Shown piece after piece: positions 16,912 through 24,913 of a DNA stretch of 54,048 nt. Under the pieces are notes generated by a model, which saw only the letters and a list, made by a program, of their open reading frames with translations, had not been told where the DNA came from and searched no databases. The position numbers and the translations under genes are program-made. Source of the stretch: an uncultured Marinobacter sp. GTDB taxonomy: Bacteria; Pseudomonadota; Gammaproteobacteria; Pseudomonadales; Oleiphilaceae. The number at the start of each line of letters is the position of its first letter. Within the stretch, counting starts at the first letter, position 1. The DNA is taken from assembly GCA_913057975.1 (NCBI GenBank), contig CAJXOQ010000007.1, forward strand, positions 1 to 54,048, given 5' to 3'.

Positions 16912-17937
16912 TTAGAGCCGCTTACTGAACACCAGCCCACCCCACGCAAGCGTGCGGTTTCCGGTCCCGCTCTTGATTTCGGAGCTCTGGACCCGGAGCA
17001 CGTAACTCAACTCGGTGCCAGCAACGAAACTATGGGTATACCCCGCCCAAATTTCCGCCAGGAGCACGTTAAGGTCGTTGGCATCCAGTTCGTGGTCGGA
17101 GTGCCTGAATTGGCCTTGAAGGAACGCATTATAGGCCCGAGCTTTGACAGACACGCCACCCCAGAAATAATGCTCCCGGCCGCCAGGGGCCGCGACTCCC
17201 GGCGCTCGTTCGCCGTAGGCCATAAGCTCAGGGTTGAAACGATTGTCCGGGGAGGAAATCAGCCCGTCCCGAAAAACAAGCGCGGCACCAAACTCAGTCA
17301 AATAACCCACCGACCCGAAATACGTGACTTTGAATTGCTGGTCCGGCCGGCTTTTATCCAGATACTGATGATAGGCAGCGGAGTATCGGAATGTTGGTTC
17401 CCCGCCATTGGAGACCTGATGGTCCCAGCCGTTGGCACGGTCACTTCCTATCACCTTGTGAACCGCATTCTGACCCGTTTTGAAAACATCCAGGCCCAGC
17501 ACTCCGACAGTCATCGAGGTGGTCCACCCGGAATCGTCACTCACGGTCTTGTAACTATGGCTTGACGATAAATAGACAAGGCTGCTGTAGGGTCGATCAT
17601 CCCGATCGATATCCCTCGCCTTGATTTCCTCAGGGGTGAACCCGTAAATGCCAAACTCCAGGGCGGCGCTCTCAGGTTCACTAATGTCTGCTCCAATACC
17701 AGACAACAGGAACCTGTCCAGATTTTGGCTGATTCCGGAAGCCGGATTTTCCAGGAAGTCCTCCGAGTTTGAGGAATAGGTTATGGCCACACCTGCGGTG
17801 TAATCCCGATCGGTTTGGGTGGGTGCAAAAAGATCGTTGTCCGTAGAGAGCGCAATGACAGAATCAGAGTTCTCAGCATGAGCCACCGGAGACAAAGCCA
17901 GAATAGTGAGAAAAAGTACAAGCAGACGATGGGACAT
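16912..17937 (-). CDS. LpxR-family lipid A deacylase-like outer-membrane protein
   Basis: A 341-residue outer-membrane beta-barrel protein of the LpxR (DUF2219) family; LpxR removes the 3'-acyloxyacyl group of lipid A. It has a Sec signal peptide (MSHRLLVLFLTILALSPVAHA), then TDNDLFAPTQTDRDYTAG, whose Asn-Asp pair matches catalytic residues of LpxR, and DDRPYSSLVYLSSS. GQNAVHKVIG carries a His where the family has its catalytic His. The start is ATG 17937, with GGAG six bases upstream, rather than the longer frame from 17970. It is a single gene. The match supports deacylase activity, although many marine homologues are untested. Confidence 0.85.
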   Translation of the reverse strand: MSHRLLVLFLTILALSPVAHAENSDSVIALSTDNDLFAPTQTDRDYTAGVAITYSSNSEDFLENPASGISQNLDRFLLSGIGADISEPESAALEFGIYGFTPEEIKARDIDRDDRPYSSLVYLSSSHSYKTVSDDSGWTTSMTVGVLGLDVFKTGQNAVHKVIGSDRANGWDHQVSNGGEPTFRYSAAYHQYLDKSRPDQQFKVTYFGSVGYLTEFGAALVFRDGLISSPDNRFNPELMAYGERAPGVAAPGGREHYFWGGVSVKARAYNAFLQGQFRHSDHELDANDLNVLLAEIWAGYTHSFVAGTELSYVLRVQSSEIKSGTGNRTLAWGGLVFSKRL

Positions 17938-18351
17938 AGCCAACTCCGAAAGACGATAGGTCGGAAACAAGTTGGCTGCTATTTTTCAACTGAACGCCTT
18001 GCGCGACTAATCAGGGCTTGGTATTGAAAACATCATATATTTTGATGAATAGGTGTTTGTACTGCGATATTTATACGTTGTCGGGCGGGATGCATCCTAT
18101 AAAGTGATTTAAGTATGTTCTTTATATTTCTGTATTAATTCTATTTTCATGTGTGTCGATAAAGCGAGCCAAAATAGGAGACATCGAAGTAACTCGCCGA
18201 CAAACTTTATTCATCAGTTTTGGTGATGTGATTCATGCCGCCTCCTGATTATTCGGGACCTCTCCCCGAGCCCATACTTCACTCCATCTGATCTCGAGCC
18301 GATTGGCGAAACGGAGATCAGCCTTCGCTTATCAAAACTGGAGAACATGTT
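17938..18351. other. 414-bp intergenic region, AT-rich in part
   Basis: No convincing gene is seen on either strand between the LpxR-like and repeat-protein genes. The middle (about 18025-18180) is clearly more AT-rich than its surroundings, with runs such as TATATTTTGATGAATAGG. A 20-codon frame from 18042 has a CxxC motif but no ribosome site and is not called. The region must hold the promoters of both divergent genes; no strong -35/-10 pair stood out. Confidence 0.5.
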
Positions 18352-18603
18352 ATGCGTACAACTGTACTGGTTGCTGTTACATCACTCTTGGCCGCAGCTG
18401 CGTTTCCTGCACACGCTACCCTGGCTGATCGAAAATCCGATGAGACTCATTTTGAAAACGCTCAACCGGCGCCGTACAGCGGCCAACTCGTCATACGTGG
18501 TGAGATACAGGACCGTGATGCAGCAGGCCATTCAGCAGAACCTGCCCCCTACAGCGGTCAAATCGTTATCCGAGGTGAAGTGCAGCCCGAAAGCCACGGC
18601 TGA
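18352..18603 (+). CDS. Small secreted two-repeat protein, 83 residues
   Basis: ATG 18352 follows GGAG at eight bases. Residues 1-22 are a signal peptide ending FPAHA. The mature part is about 60 residues and holds two copies of a 15-residue unit, PAPYSGQLVIRGEIQ and PAPYSGQIVIRGEVQ, 25 residues apart. They are separated by an acidic linker (DRDAAGHSAE). The only differences between copies are Leu/Ile and Ile/Val, while many codons differ silently, so selection appears to have kept the peptide motif. No Cys is present. No family is recognised. A hairpin terminator follows. It should act in the periplasm or outside the cell; function unknown. Confidence 0.8.
   Translation: MRTTVLVAVTSLLAAAAFPAHATLADRKSDETHFENAQPAPYSGQLVIRGEIQDRDAAGHSAEPAPYSGQIVIRGEVQPESHG
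18466..18585 (+). repeat. Two coding repeats of 45 bp, period 75 bp
   Basis: Copies at 18466-18510 and 18541-18585 encode the 15-residue units of the small secreted protein. At protein level 13 of 15 positions match and the other two are conservative. Most of the DNA differences are silent, so the duplication is old and under purifying selection. Confidence 0.85.
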
Positions 18604-18627
18604 GCGATAAGCCTTTCTTTGCGTCTT

Positions 18628-18651
18628 GGCACCAGGGACGGTGCTTTTTTT
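18628..18651 (+). terminator. Rho-independent terminator
   Basis: GCACC (18629-18633) pairs with GGTGC (18640-18644) and seven T follow. It ends the small repeat-protein message, directly before the convergent LysR stop at 18653. Confidence 0.85.
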
Positions 18652-18652
18652 G

Positions 18653-19615
18653 TCAACCCGCTTTGGGTGGCTTTGCCGCCTCTCCCTCTTCTCCCTCCTT
18701 TTTCTCCTCAACCTCCAACCACGGTGGGCGGTTACCAATCCGATCCAACAGGAAATCAATAAAGACCCGTACCTTCGCCGTTAAAACATTAGACTTGGGA
18801 TAAACCAGCCAGAGCGCCGGCTCTGCGCCCATCCGGAAGTCTGCAAGAACCTGTATCAATGTGCCCTCCGCAAGTTCACGATGAACACTCCATAGAGCAT
18901 GCATGGCAATGCCAGCGCCTGCCATGGTGGCGATTTTGTGACTCAGCCCATCATCAATGATCAGGCGGTTACCGGGCGCACGCGGGTTGAATTTACCCTG
19001 TTCACCATCTGGGCCAATCAGGTTGATGGTCGCCTGGGATTTGAATGCAATCAGTTGGTGGGAACAAAGGTCGTCTGGATGCTTCGGTGTGCCCCACTTC
19101 GCCAGGTAGTCCGGGGAAGCGCACAACAACCGTTTGTCGTCTGCCAGTTTACGAGCCTTCAAATTACTGTCTGGAAGCACTGAGTCCCGCAATGCCAGGT
19201 CAAAACTTCCCTGGATGAGATCAAGCTCCATATCCGACAGCCGCAAATCCAGATTGATGCCCGGGTAAAGCTCCAGAAAATCCGGCACCAGCGGTAACAC
19301 GTATTGCTGGGCAAACGTGCTGGAAGCAGTCAATCTCAATGTCCCAGCCACATGTTCATTGCCGAACCCCATAGCCGCCAGGGCTGCATTCTCCTGCGCC
19401 AGTATTTCTCTGGCGAAGGGCAGAAACTCTGCTCCCTCAGTGGAAAGCGCTACTTTCCGGGTTGAGCGTCGCAAAAGATCTGCCCCAACTGCATTCTCAA
19501 GCTTCGCGAGCCTGGCACTGGCAACCGCTGGAGGCATTCCCAATTCCCGGCCCGCAGCGCTGATGTTGAGTTTTTCCGCCGCCAGAACGAACAGTTTGAT
19601 GCCTTCGGTATCCAC
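18653..19615 (-). CDS. LysR-family transcriptional regulator (CrgA-like)
   Basis: A LysR protein of 320 residues from the GTG start at 19615 (MDTEGIKLFVLAAEKLN, the usual opening) or 335 from ATG 19660. The GTG is preferred because the extra 15 codons lie across a perfect inverted repeat (19636-19654) that looks like its operator, but neither start has a good ribosome site. The helix-turn-helix is ISAAGRELGMPPAVASARLA. The effector domain shows LRLSDMELDLIQGSFDLALR and CASPDYLAKWGTP, the CrgA-like pattern. The C-terminus is an unusual low-complexity acidic/basic tail (EEKKEGEEGEAAKPPKAG). It is divergent from an MDR-luciferase-like-SDR operon. Confidence 0.9.
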   Translation of the reverse strand: MDTEGIKLFVLAAEKLNISAAGRELGMPPAVASARLAKLENAVGADLLRRSTRKVALSTEGAEFLPFAREILAQENAALAAMGFGNEHVAGTLRLTASSTFAQQYVLPLVPDFLELYPGINLDLRLSDMELDLIQGSFDLALRDSVLPDSNLKARKLADDKRLLCASPDYLAKWGTPKHPDDLCSHQLIAFKSQATINLIGPDGEQGKFNPRAPGNRLIIDDGLSHKIATMAGAGIAMHALWSVHRELAEGTLIQVLADFRMGAEPALWLVYPKSNVLTAKVRVFIDFLLDRIGNRPPWLEVEEKKEGEEGEAAKPPKAG

Positions 19616-19635
19616 AGTTTTATATCCATTTAACG

Positions 19636-19654
19636 AATACTGAAAACCAGTATT
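19636..19654. promoter_or_regulatory. Candidate LysR operator (7-bp dyad)
   Basis: AATACTG (19636-19642) and CAGTATT (19648-19654) are a perfect inverted repeat around five bases, in the control region shared by the LysR gene and the operon beginning at 19736. Confidence 0.5.
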
Positions 19655-19735
19655 GGCCATTTATTGCGATTATGCGAACCATTAATCTTGTCGGTAGAGT
19701 TTTGATCAACCCAAGCAATGAATTGGAGGTACACG

Positions 19736-20722
19736 ATGAAAGCAATGGTTCTTAATCAGTACGGTGAACAGTCGGCATTCGAGCCGGCAGAGGTGGCCAA
19801 GCCTTCCGCACAACCGGGCCAGGTGATCGTGCGTGTTGCGGCAACGAGCATCAACACCGTCGACACGATGATTCGGCAGATGGGGAAGGATCTTCCGCTG
19901 TCCCCTGACCTGCCTGCTGTTCTCGGCATGGACTTCGCGGGCACGATTGAAACCGTAGGCGAGGGCGTGACCGGTTTCGCTCCCGGTGATGAAGTGTATG
20001 GCTGTGCTGGCGGGCTGGCCGATCTGCAGGGCGCCCTCGCCGAGTTTATGCCTGCCGACGCACGGCTGATTGCCCATAAGCCCAAGAGCCTGTCTATGCG
20101 TGAAGCGGCGGCGTTGCCGTTGGTTGGCATCACTGCATTCGAGGGTCTTCAACGTGCGGGTGTCAAAGCCGGGCAGAACGTACTTGTGCATGGCGGTACC
20201 GGCGGCGTAGGCCATCTAGCGGTCCAACTTGCGAAGCATTTCGGCGCCAATGTTTACTCCACTGCCACGGGTGCTAAAGCATTCAGCATCATCGAAGGCT
20301 ACGACGCCACGCCAATCGATTACATGACTGAATCCGTTGCCGACTATGTCGAAGCCCACACATCCGGTGCCGGGTTCGATGTGGTTTTCGATACAGTTGG
20401 TGGCGCCAATATGACCAACAGCTTTGAAGCGGCTGCCCTGAATGGCCATGTGACTACGACTGTCGCCATGGTTGAACTGGATCTGACCACCGCGCACTTC
20501 AAAGGGCTGTCGATTCATGTCGTGTTCATGTTGATTCCCATGCTGCACAACCATCATCGGGAAGCGCACGGCAACATTCTGGAGCAGTTGGCGCAGATCG
20601 TGGATCAGGGTGCCGTTAAACCCCTCCTGGATGAGCAAAGCTTCAGTCTTTCTGAGGTCGGACAGGCCTATGATCGCCTGACCAGTGGCCAGGCGGTTGG
20701 CAAGGTCGTCGTGGAGGTTTGA
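19736..20722 (+). CDS. MDR-superfamily quinone oxidoreductase-like protein
   Basis: A 328-residue NADPH:quinone/enone reductase-like enzyme. The N-terminal domain has SINTVDTMIRQMG and VLGMDFAGTIE, and the Rossmann domain has VLVHGGTGGVGHLAVQLAK around residue 147. Zinc ligands are absent. ATG 19736 follows GGAGG at good spacing, so the longer frame from 19718 is rejected. It is the first gene of a tight operon: the luciferase-like gene starts 2 bp after its stop. It is divergent from the LysR gene ending at 18653. The likely substrate is a quinone or an alpha,beta-unsaturated carbonyl. Confidence 0.93.
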   Translation: MKAMVLNQYGEQSAFEPAEVAKPSAQPGQVIVRVAATSINTVDTMIRQMGKDLPLSPDLPAVLGMDFAGTIETVGEGVTGFAPGDEVYGCAGGLADLQGALAEFMPADARLIAHKPKSLSMREAAALPLVGITAFEGLQRAGVKAGQNVLVHGGTGGVGHLAVQLAKHFGANVYSTATGAKAFSIIEGYDATPIDYMTESVADYVEAHTSGAGFDVVFDTVGGANMTNSFEAAALNGHVTTTVAMVELDLTTAHFKGLSIHVVFMLIPMLHNHHREAHGNILEQLAQIVDQGAVKPLLDEQSFSLSEVGQAYDRLTSGQAVGKVVVEV

Positions 20723-20724
20723 CA

Positions 20725-21711
20725 ATGCCGGCACTGAACGAGAGCACAAAGACATTTGCCCCTATCAATCGCGGCTACAATCAGGTGTTTCAGCCGAATC
20801 GGTTGAGTATTGGCGTCATTGCTCCGCTGGAGAGTTATACCAGCGGGCCTGTGCCCACGATGGAACGTCACCTTGAACGTGTGCGGTTGGCCGAGAAGGC
20901 CGGTTTTTCCGCGGTATGGTTGCGCGATGTCCCCTTCAATGTGCCCTCGTTCGGTGATGCCGGCCAGGTGTTCGATCCGTTTGTTTACCTCGGTTTTCTG
21001 GCGGGGCAAACCGAGCGGATTGCCCTGGGCGTAGCGAGCCTGATATTGCCGCTTCGCCACCCTGCGCACGTCGCGAAAGCCGCAGCAAGCGTGGATCAGC
21101 TGTCCGGTGGTCGGTTGATACTCGGAATCGCATCTGGCGATCGCCCCGATGAATACCCTGCTCTCAACGAGACCTATGCGAACCGGGGCGAGCGTTTTCG
21201 GGACAGTTTCGAGTACATCCGCAGGATGGCCGATAGTGCGCCGGCATTCGAAAACCGTTATGGCCAAACGAACGGTGAAATGGACCTGCTTCCCAAGCCA
21301 GCGGCAGGAAAGATTCCGATGTTGATTACCGGCGGAAGCCAACAGGAGCCGCAATGGGGGGCGCGCAACAGTGATGGCTTGATTACTTACCCGCGGAATA
21401 TTGACGACCAGGCAAACGCCGTGAGGTCGTGGCGTGACGGTATTCCCGGTAAAACAGAGGCCTCAAAGCCCGTGATGCAATCCCTGTACATCGATTTGCT
21501 GGCAGATCCCGATGCACCGCCTCAGCCCATTCATCTGGGCTTCAGATCGGGCATAAAGTTTCTGAAGACTTACCTTAAATCGCTCGAAGAAATTGGTGTA
21601 AACCATGTTGCATTGAACCTGCGATTCAATCAGGCGGATACTGAACAAACGATCCTGTACCTCGCAGAAGATCTGCTCCCCGAATTCGCGGCACAAGGAC
21701 ACAAACCATGA
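20725..21711 (+). CDS. Luciferase-like (LLM class) flavin-dependent oxidoreductase
   Basis: A 328-residue member of the bacterial luciferase-like monooxygenase superfamily, which uses FMN supplied by a separate reductase. Visible family elements are HLERVRLAEKAGFSAVWLRD, ERIALGVASLILPLRHPAHV (a conserved strand-loop of the TIM barrel), and SVDQLSGGRLILGIASGDR. ATG 20725 has GGAGG seven bases upstream, which lies inside the end of the preceding gene. It overlaps the SDR by 4 bp. Placed between an MDR reductase and an SDR under a LysR gene, it may oxidise a small carbonyl or aromatic compound; the substrate is unknown. Confidence 0.92.
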   Translation: MPALNESTKTFAPINRGYNQVFQPNRLSIGVIAPLESYTSGPVPTMERHLERVRLAEKAGFSAVWLRDVPFNVPSFGDAGQVFDPFVYLGFLAGQTERIALGVASLILPLRHPAHVAKAAASVDQLSGGRLILGIASGDRPDEYPALNETYANRGERFRDSFEYIRRMADSAPAFENRYGQTNGEMDLLPKPAAGKIPMLITGGSQQEPQWGARNSDGLITYPRNIDDQANAVRSWRDGIPGKTEASKPVMQSLYIDLLADPDAPPQPIHLGFRSGIKFLKTYLKSLEEIGVNHVALNLRFNQADTEQTILYLAEDLLPEFAAQGHKP

Positions 21712-22508
21712 CCAAAAAAATTCTGATCACCGGCGCCACTGATGGAATCGGCCTGGAAACCGCAAAGCGTCTCTGTTCCGAAGGCCACACGTTGCTTTTA
21801 CACGGGCGCAACGCGGAAAAACTGGAGGCGACAGAAAGAAAGTTGGCAGACAGTACAGGCGCTGGACTGATCTACACCTATAAGGCGGATCTGTCGCGTT
21901 TGGCGGAAGTGGATTCTCTGGCAAATGCCATCACCAGAGAACATCGCCAACTGGACGTCATCATCAACAACGCCGGTGTCATGCGTGTTCCTGAAACAAT
22001 CACCCAGGACGGACTGGATGTCCGGTTCGCCGTGAATACGGTTGCGCCGTACCTACTGACAAAACACCTGTTACCAATCATGAGGCCCGGTTCACGGGTG
22101 GTAAACCTGTCGTCGGCCGCACAGGCTCCGGTGGAACTTGACGCCCTACGGGGAAAAAACCGGCTTCTGGACGACATGTCGGCCTATGCTCAGAGCAAGC
22201 TGGCGTTGACCATGTGGAACAATGCACTGGCAGCGTCACTCGGCAGTCGGGGGCCAGTGTTTGTAGCCGTAAACCCGGGCTCGCTGTTGGCGTCAAAGAT
22301 GGTGAAAGAGGGGTTTGGCATTGCCGGAAAAAGCCTGTCGATTGGAGCCGAAGTGCTCGTTCGTGCGGCGCTCTCGGACGAATTTGCCAATGCTTCAGGC
22401 CATTATTTCGACAACGACAAAGGTCGGTTTGGTTCGCCCCATTCGGACGCCCTGAATGATCAGAAATGCCAAGCAATTGTTGAGGCAATCGACAAACTTA
22501 GAGGCTAG
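21708..22508 (+). CDS. SDR-family NAD(P)-dependent oxidoreductase
   Basis: A 266-residue classical short-chain dehydrogenase. TGATDGIG (residues 8-15) is the cofactor loop, NNAG follows the fourth strand, the catalytic Ser is in VNLSSAAQ, and YAQSK carries the catalytic Tyr and Lys. It resembles retinol-dehydrogenase-like members. The ATG overlaps the previous stop (ATGA), so it is translationally coupled as third and last gene of the operon; a perfect hairpin follows within 3 bp. The Lys-containing motif and the charge after the Gly loop do not settle NADH against NADPH. Confidence 0.93.
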   Translation: MTKKILITGATDGIGLETAKRLCSEGHTLLLHGRNAEKLEATERKLADSTGAGLIYTYKADLSRLAEVDSLANAITREHRQLDVIINNAGVMRVPETITQDGLDVRFAVNTVAPYLLTKHLLPIMRPGSRVVNLSSAAQAPVELDALRGKNRLLDDMSAYAQSKLALTMWNNALAASLGSRGPVFVAVNPGSLLASKMVKEGFGIAGKSLSIGAEVLVRAALSDEFANASGHYFDNDKGRFGSPHSDALNDQKCQAIVEAIDKLRG

Positions 22509-22510
22509 AC

Positions 22511-22543
22511 AAGCCCCTCCATCGTCAAGGAAAGGAGGGGCTT
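22511..22543. terminator. Bidirectional terminator-like hairpin
   Basis: AAGCCCCTCC (22511-22520) pairs perfectly with GGAGGGGCTT (22534-22543). The following GGCTTTCTTC is T-rich but interrupted. It sits between the SDR stop (22508) and the convergent crotonase stop (22572) and may serve both. Confidence 0.7.
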
Positions 22544-22571
22544 GGCTTTCTTCATCTAGAGCTAGGTAAGG

Positions 22572-23417
22572 TTACTGTATTTCCTGCACATCAACGACGA
22601 TGTCGTTCCAACGCCGCTGATTTTTGATGTCATGTTCCAGACCTTGCCTGTCTGCCTCTGCAAAACGCCTGATCGCCGGAGTTTTACTGGTGGCTTGATA
22701 GAGCCAATATGCCTCAGCCTTGAGTGCCTCTTCGATTGGTTTGTCGATCGATTCGTACACAGCTTGTTTGCAGGCATTAATGGATTCAGCCGGGAACAGC
22801 GCGATACGCTTGGCGAGTGTATCAACGTAAGGTCCAATGTCATCAGGGTCTAAGGCTCTGTTGATGGTTCCGTAAGCCTCTGCTTCGTCTGCCGAGAAAT
22901 CTCGCGCGCTCAGGATGATTTCCAGCGCTCTACCCAACCCAACCTGGCGAGCCATTCGGGAAGCACCGCCACCGCAGGGAAGGATGCCCATGGCGACTTC
23001 CATCTGCATCAGTTTGTATTTGCCTCTCGCCGCGAACCGCATATCACAGGCCAGTGCCAGTTCATGTCCGCCTCCTCGAGCGACCCCTTCCAATTTTGCG
23101 ATGGTCGCCTGGGGTAACCTGCTGACACGTTCAAGAACTGACTGCAGATCCAACAGTTTTGCGTCTCCCCGAGCCACGGCCTCAGTGGACATATCCTTCA
23201 GGAGATTTGTGTCATAGTGGCTAACCCAAATTTCGGGGTTTGCTGACTGGAATATCACGACCTTTACACTACGATCCCGTTCAAGCCGCATGGTCAAGCC
23301 AACCAAATCCGCCAGCATTTCCTGACCCTGGACGTTCACTGTCCCGAAATCAAAAGTGACTGTCAGGATTCCACCTTCCTGTTCTGCTTTGAATGTTTTA
23401 TAGCCTTCGTAAGCCAT
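22572..23417 (-). CDS. Enoyl-CoA hydratase/isomerase (crotonase) family protein
   Basis: A 281-residue crotonase-fold protein. IAKLEGVARGGGHELALACD provides the oxyanion-hole region. MEVAMGILPCGGGASRMAR matches the first catalytic-Glu block (usually PE--LG--PG-GG), and RALEIILSARDFSADEAEAYG the second. Both Glu are present, so hydratase activity is possible, but the oxyanion sequence is unusual and the first 50 residues diverge. The C-terminus is longer than in short enoyl-CoA hydratases. GAGGAA precedes the ATG. It may be a separate message from the MDR gene, since 236 bp lie between them. The physiological substrate is unknown. Confidence 0.88.
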   Translation of the reverse strand: MAYEGYKTFKAEQEGGILTVTFDFGTVNVQGQEMLADLVGLTMRLERDRSVKVVIFQSANPEIWVSHYDTNLLKDMSTEAVARGDAKLLDLQSVLERVSRLPQATIAKLEGVARGGGHELALACDMRFAARGKYKLMQMEVAMGILPCGGGASRMARQVGLGRALEIILSARDFSADEAEAYGTINRALDPDDIGPYVDTLAKRIALFPAESINACKQAVYESIDKPIEEALKAEAYWLYQATSKTPAIRRFAEADRQGLEHDIKNQRRWNDIVVDVQEIQ

Positions 23418-23653
23418 CTCAATTTCCTCATCAACACCAGGTTAAATGGGTCATATGTGAACCCGTGACAAACCCACCTGTTCGGACAATTCCAGAGCAG
23501 GCCCTATTGACTTTATTCTCTTTGAAAATAAGTTAAACAGAGGTAAACGGAGTTCAGAATTCGGGTTTTACGCATATCCGTCGGCGCCAACGACAGGCTG
23601 GGAGAGCGGATGCGCATTTCGGGGCACTGCAGGTGTCGGTTCGATCGAGTAAT

Positions 23654-24754
23654 CTAACCCCTGACTTGAATGGCCAGTTTTCCCGAAAAGCGCTTGTCCA
23701 TAAAGTCTTTTTGGGCCTGTACAACGTTCCTCAACGCGTAGGTTTTAGCCACCACAGGCCGGATTTCGTTTCGTTCGATGTATTCGATGAGGTTCTCGAA
23801 TACCCGCTTTGGCTGCCAGGTAGAGCCGTAGAAACTTAGGTCTTTCAAGTACAGAGTTCGTACGTCCAGTTCCACAATGGGGCCAGCAATGGCGCCTGAC
23901 GCCACGTAACGACCGCCACGGCTCAGCACCTCCAGCAACTCCGGCCACTGAGGGCCCGCCACCAAGTCCGCTACGATGTGGACGCTGTCTTTTTCCAGCG
24001 CTTCGAGCAGAGACTGCCCCCTGGCAATGACCTGATCAGCGCCAAGCTGACGCACCTCGTCGAACTTGGATTCACCACACACCGCGATTACTTCGGCGCC
24101 CCGGCGTTTGGCAAGCTGAATCGCCGCTGATCCAACGCCACCGGAAGCGCCGGTGATCAAAATCCGTTCCCCGGCCCCCAGGCGTGCCCTGTCCAACATG
24201 CCTTCGGCGGTTGAATAGGCGCAGGGAAATGAAGCCAGTTCGGCGTCGCTCAGGGTACTGTTGATTGCGAACACTTCGCTTGAACGCGCTACGGCGTACT
24301 CGGCGTAGCCACCGTTGATCTCGGATCCGAACGTGATGAGGTTGTAAGAAGACGGGTCGCCAGGCGCCTGTTGCATAGGGCGAACCAACACGCGTTCCCC
24401 CATCCGCGCGGGGTCAACGCCCTCACCCACCGCTATGATGTTTCCACACACATCAGCACCCTGAATACGTGGAAAACTGAGGGGTGTACCTGACCAGCCA
24501 CCATCTTCGTCGTTTGCCGTCTCAAACCCTGCAGCGGCGCCCTGATCCGTACCCGTTGTTACGCCTTTGGAATACCAGCCTGTCCGGGTGTTGATGTCGG
24601 TATTGTTGATCGCACTCGCTCCGACATGAATCAGTACCTCACCAGCGAGGGGCTGAGGCACTTCCAGATTTTCCCGGTACTCAAGTTTGTCCAGGCCACC
24701 GTGCCCGGTCAGAACAACGCCTGCCATTGTCTTGGGGATATGGATGTGACTCAT
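23654..24754 (-). CDS. MDR-superfamily alcohol dehydrogenase-like protein
   Basis: A 366-residue medium-chain reductase. The N-terminal domain is typical (HVGASAINNTDINTRTGWYS, with a longer loop than its paralogues). IQGADVCGNIIAVGEGV is the conserved turn, and ILITGASGGVGSAAIQLAKR is the cofactor loop. SFPCAYSTAEGMLDRARLGAG precedes it. Zinc ligands are not evident. This is the third MDR enzyme in 11 kb and differs from the others in length and loop structure, so it is not a recent duplicate. GAGGAG precedes the ATG. It is divergent from the LysR gene at 24914. Confidence 0.92.
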   Translation of the reverse strand: MSHIHIPKTMAGVVLTGHGGLDKLEYRENLEVPQPLAGEVLIHVGASAINNTDINTRTGWYSKGVTTGTDQGAAAGFETANDEDGGWSGTPLSFPRIQGADVCGNIIAVGEGVDPARMGERVLVRPMQQAPGDPSSYNLITFGSEINGGYAEYAVARSSEVFAINSTLSDAELASFPCAYSTAEGMLDRARLGAGERILITGASGGVGSAAIQLAKRRGAEVIAVCGESKFDEVRQLGADQVIARGQSLLEALEKDSVHIVADLVAGPQWPELLEVLSRGGRYVASGAIAGPIVELDVRTLYLKDLSFYGSTWQPKRVFENLIEYIERNEIRPVVAKTYALRNVVQAQKDFMDKRFSGKLAIQVRG

Positions 24755-24815
24755 AGTGTCTCCTCTGCTTCAGTGCTAGCCGACTGATTCGATCAATTTA
24801 ACGTCAACCTCGACG

Positions 24816-24834
24816 CCTATGGTGAAATCATAGG
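24816..24834. promoter_or_regulatory. Candidate LysR operator (6-bp dyad)
   Basis: CCTATG (24816-24821) and CATAGG (24829-24834) are perfectly inverted around seven bases, in the 159-bp region between the divergent MDR gene (24754) and LysR gene (24914). Confidence 0.5.
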
Positions 24835-24913
24835 TCTCCGGAATGATTCACTCAAACGAATATTATTGATACGATAATTCAGATTTGTTGATAAACGCCC
24901 AAAGGCCGCCCAA

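Noticed and set aside
18042..18104. 20-codon frame with a CxxC motif in the AT-rich gap
   Set aside because: No ribosome site, no terminator and no signal sequence; easily due to chance.
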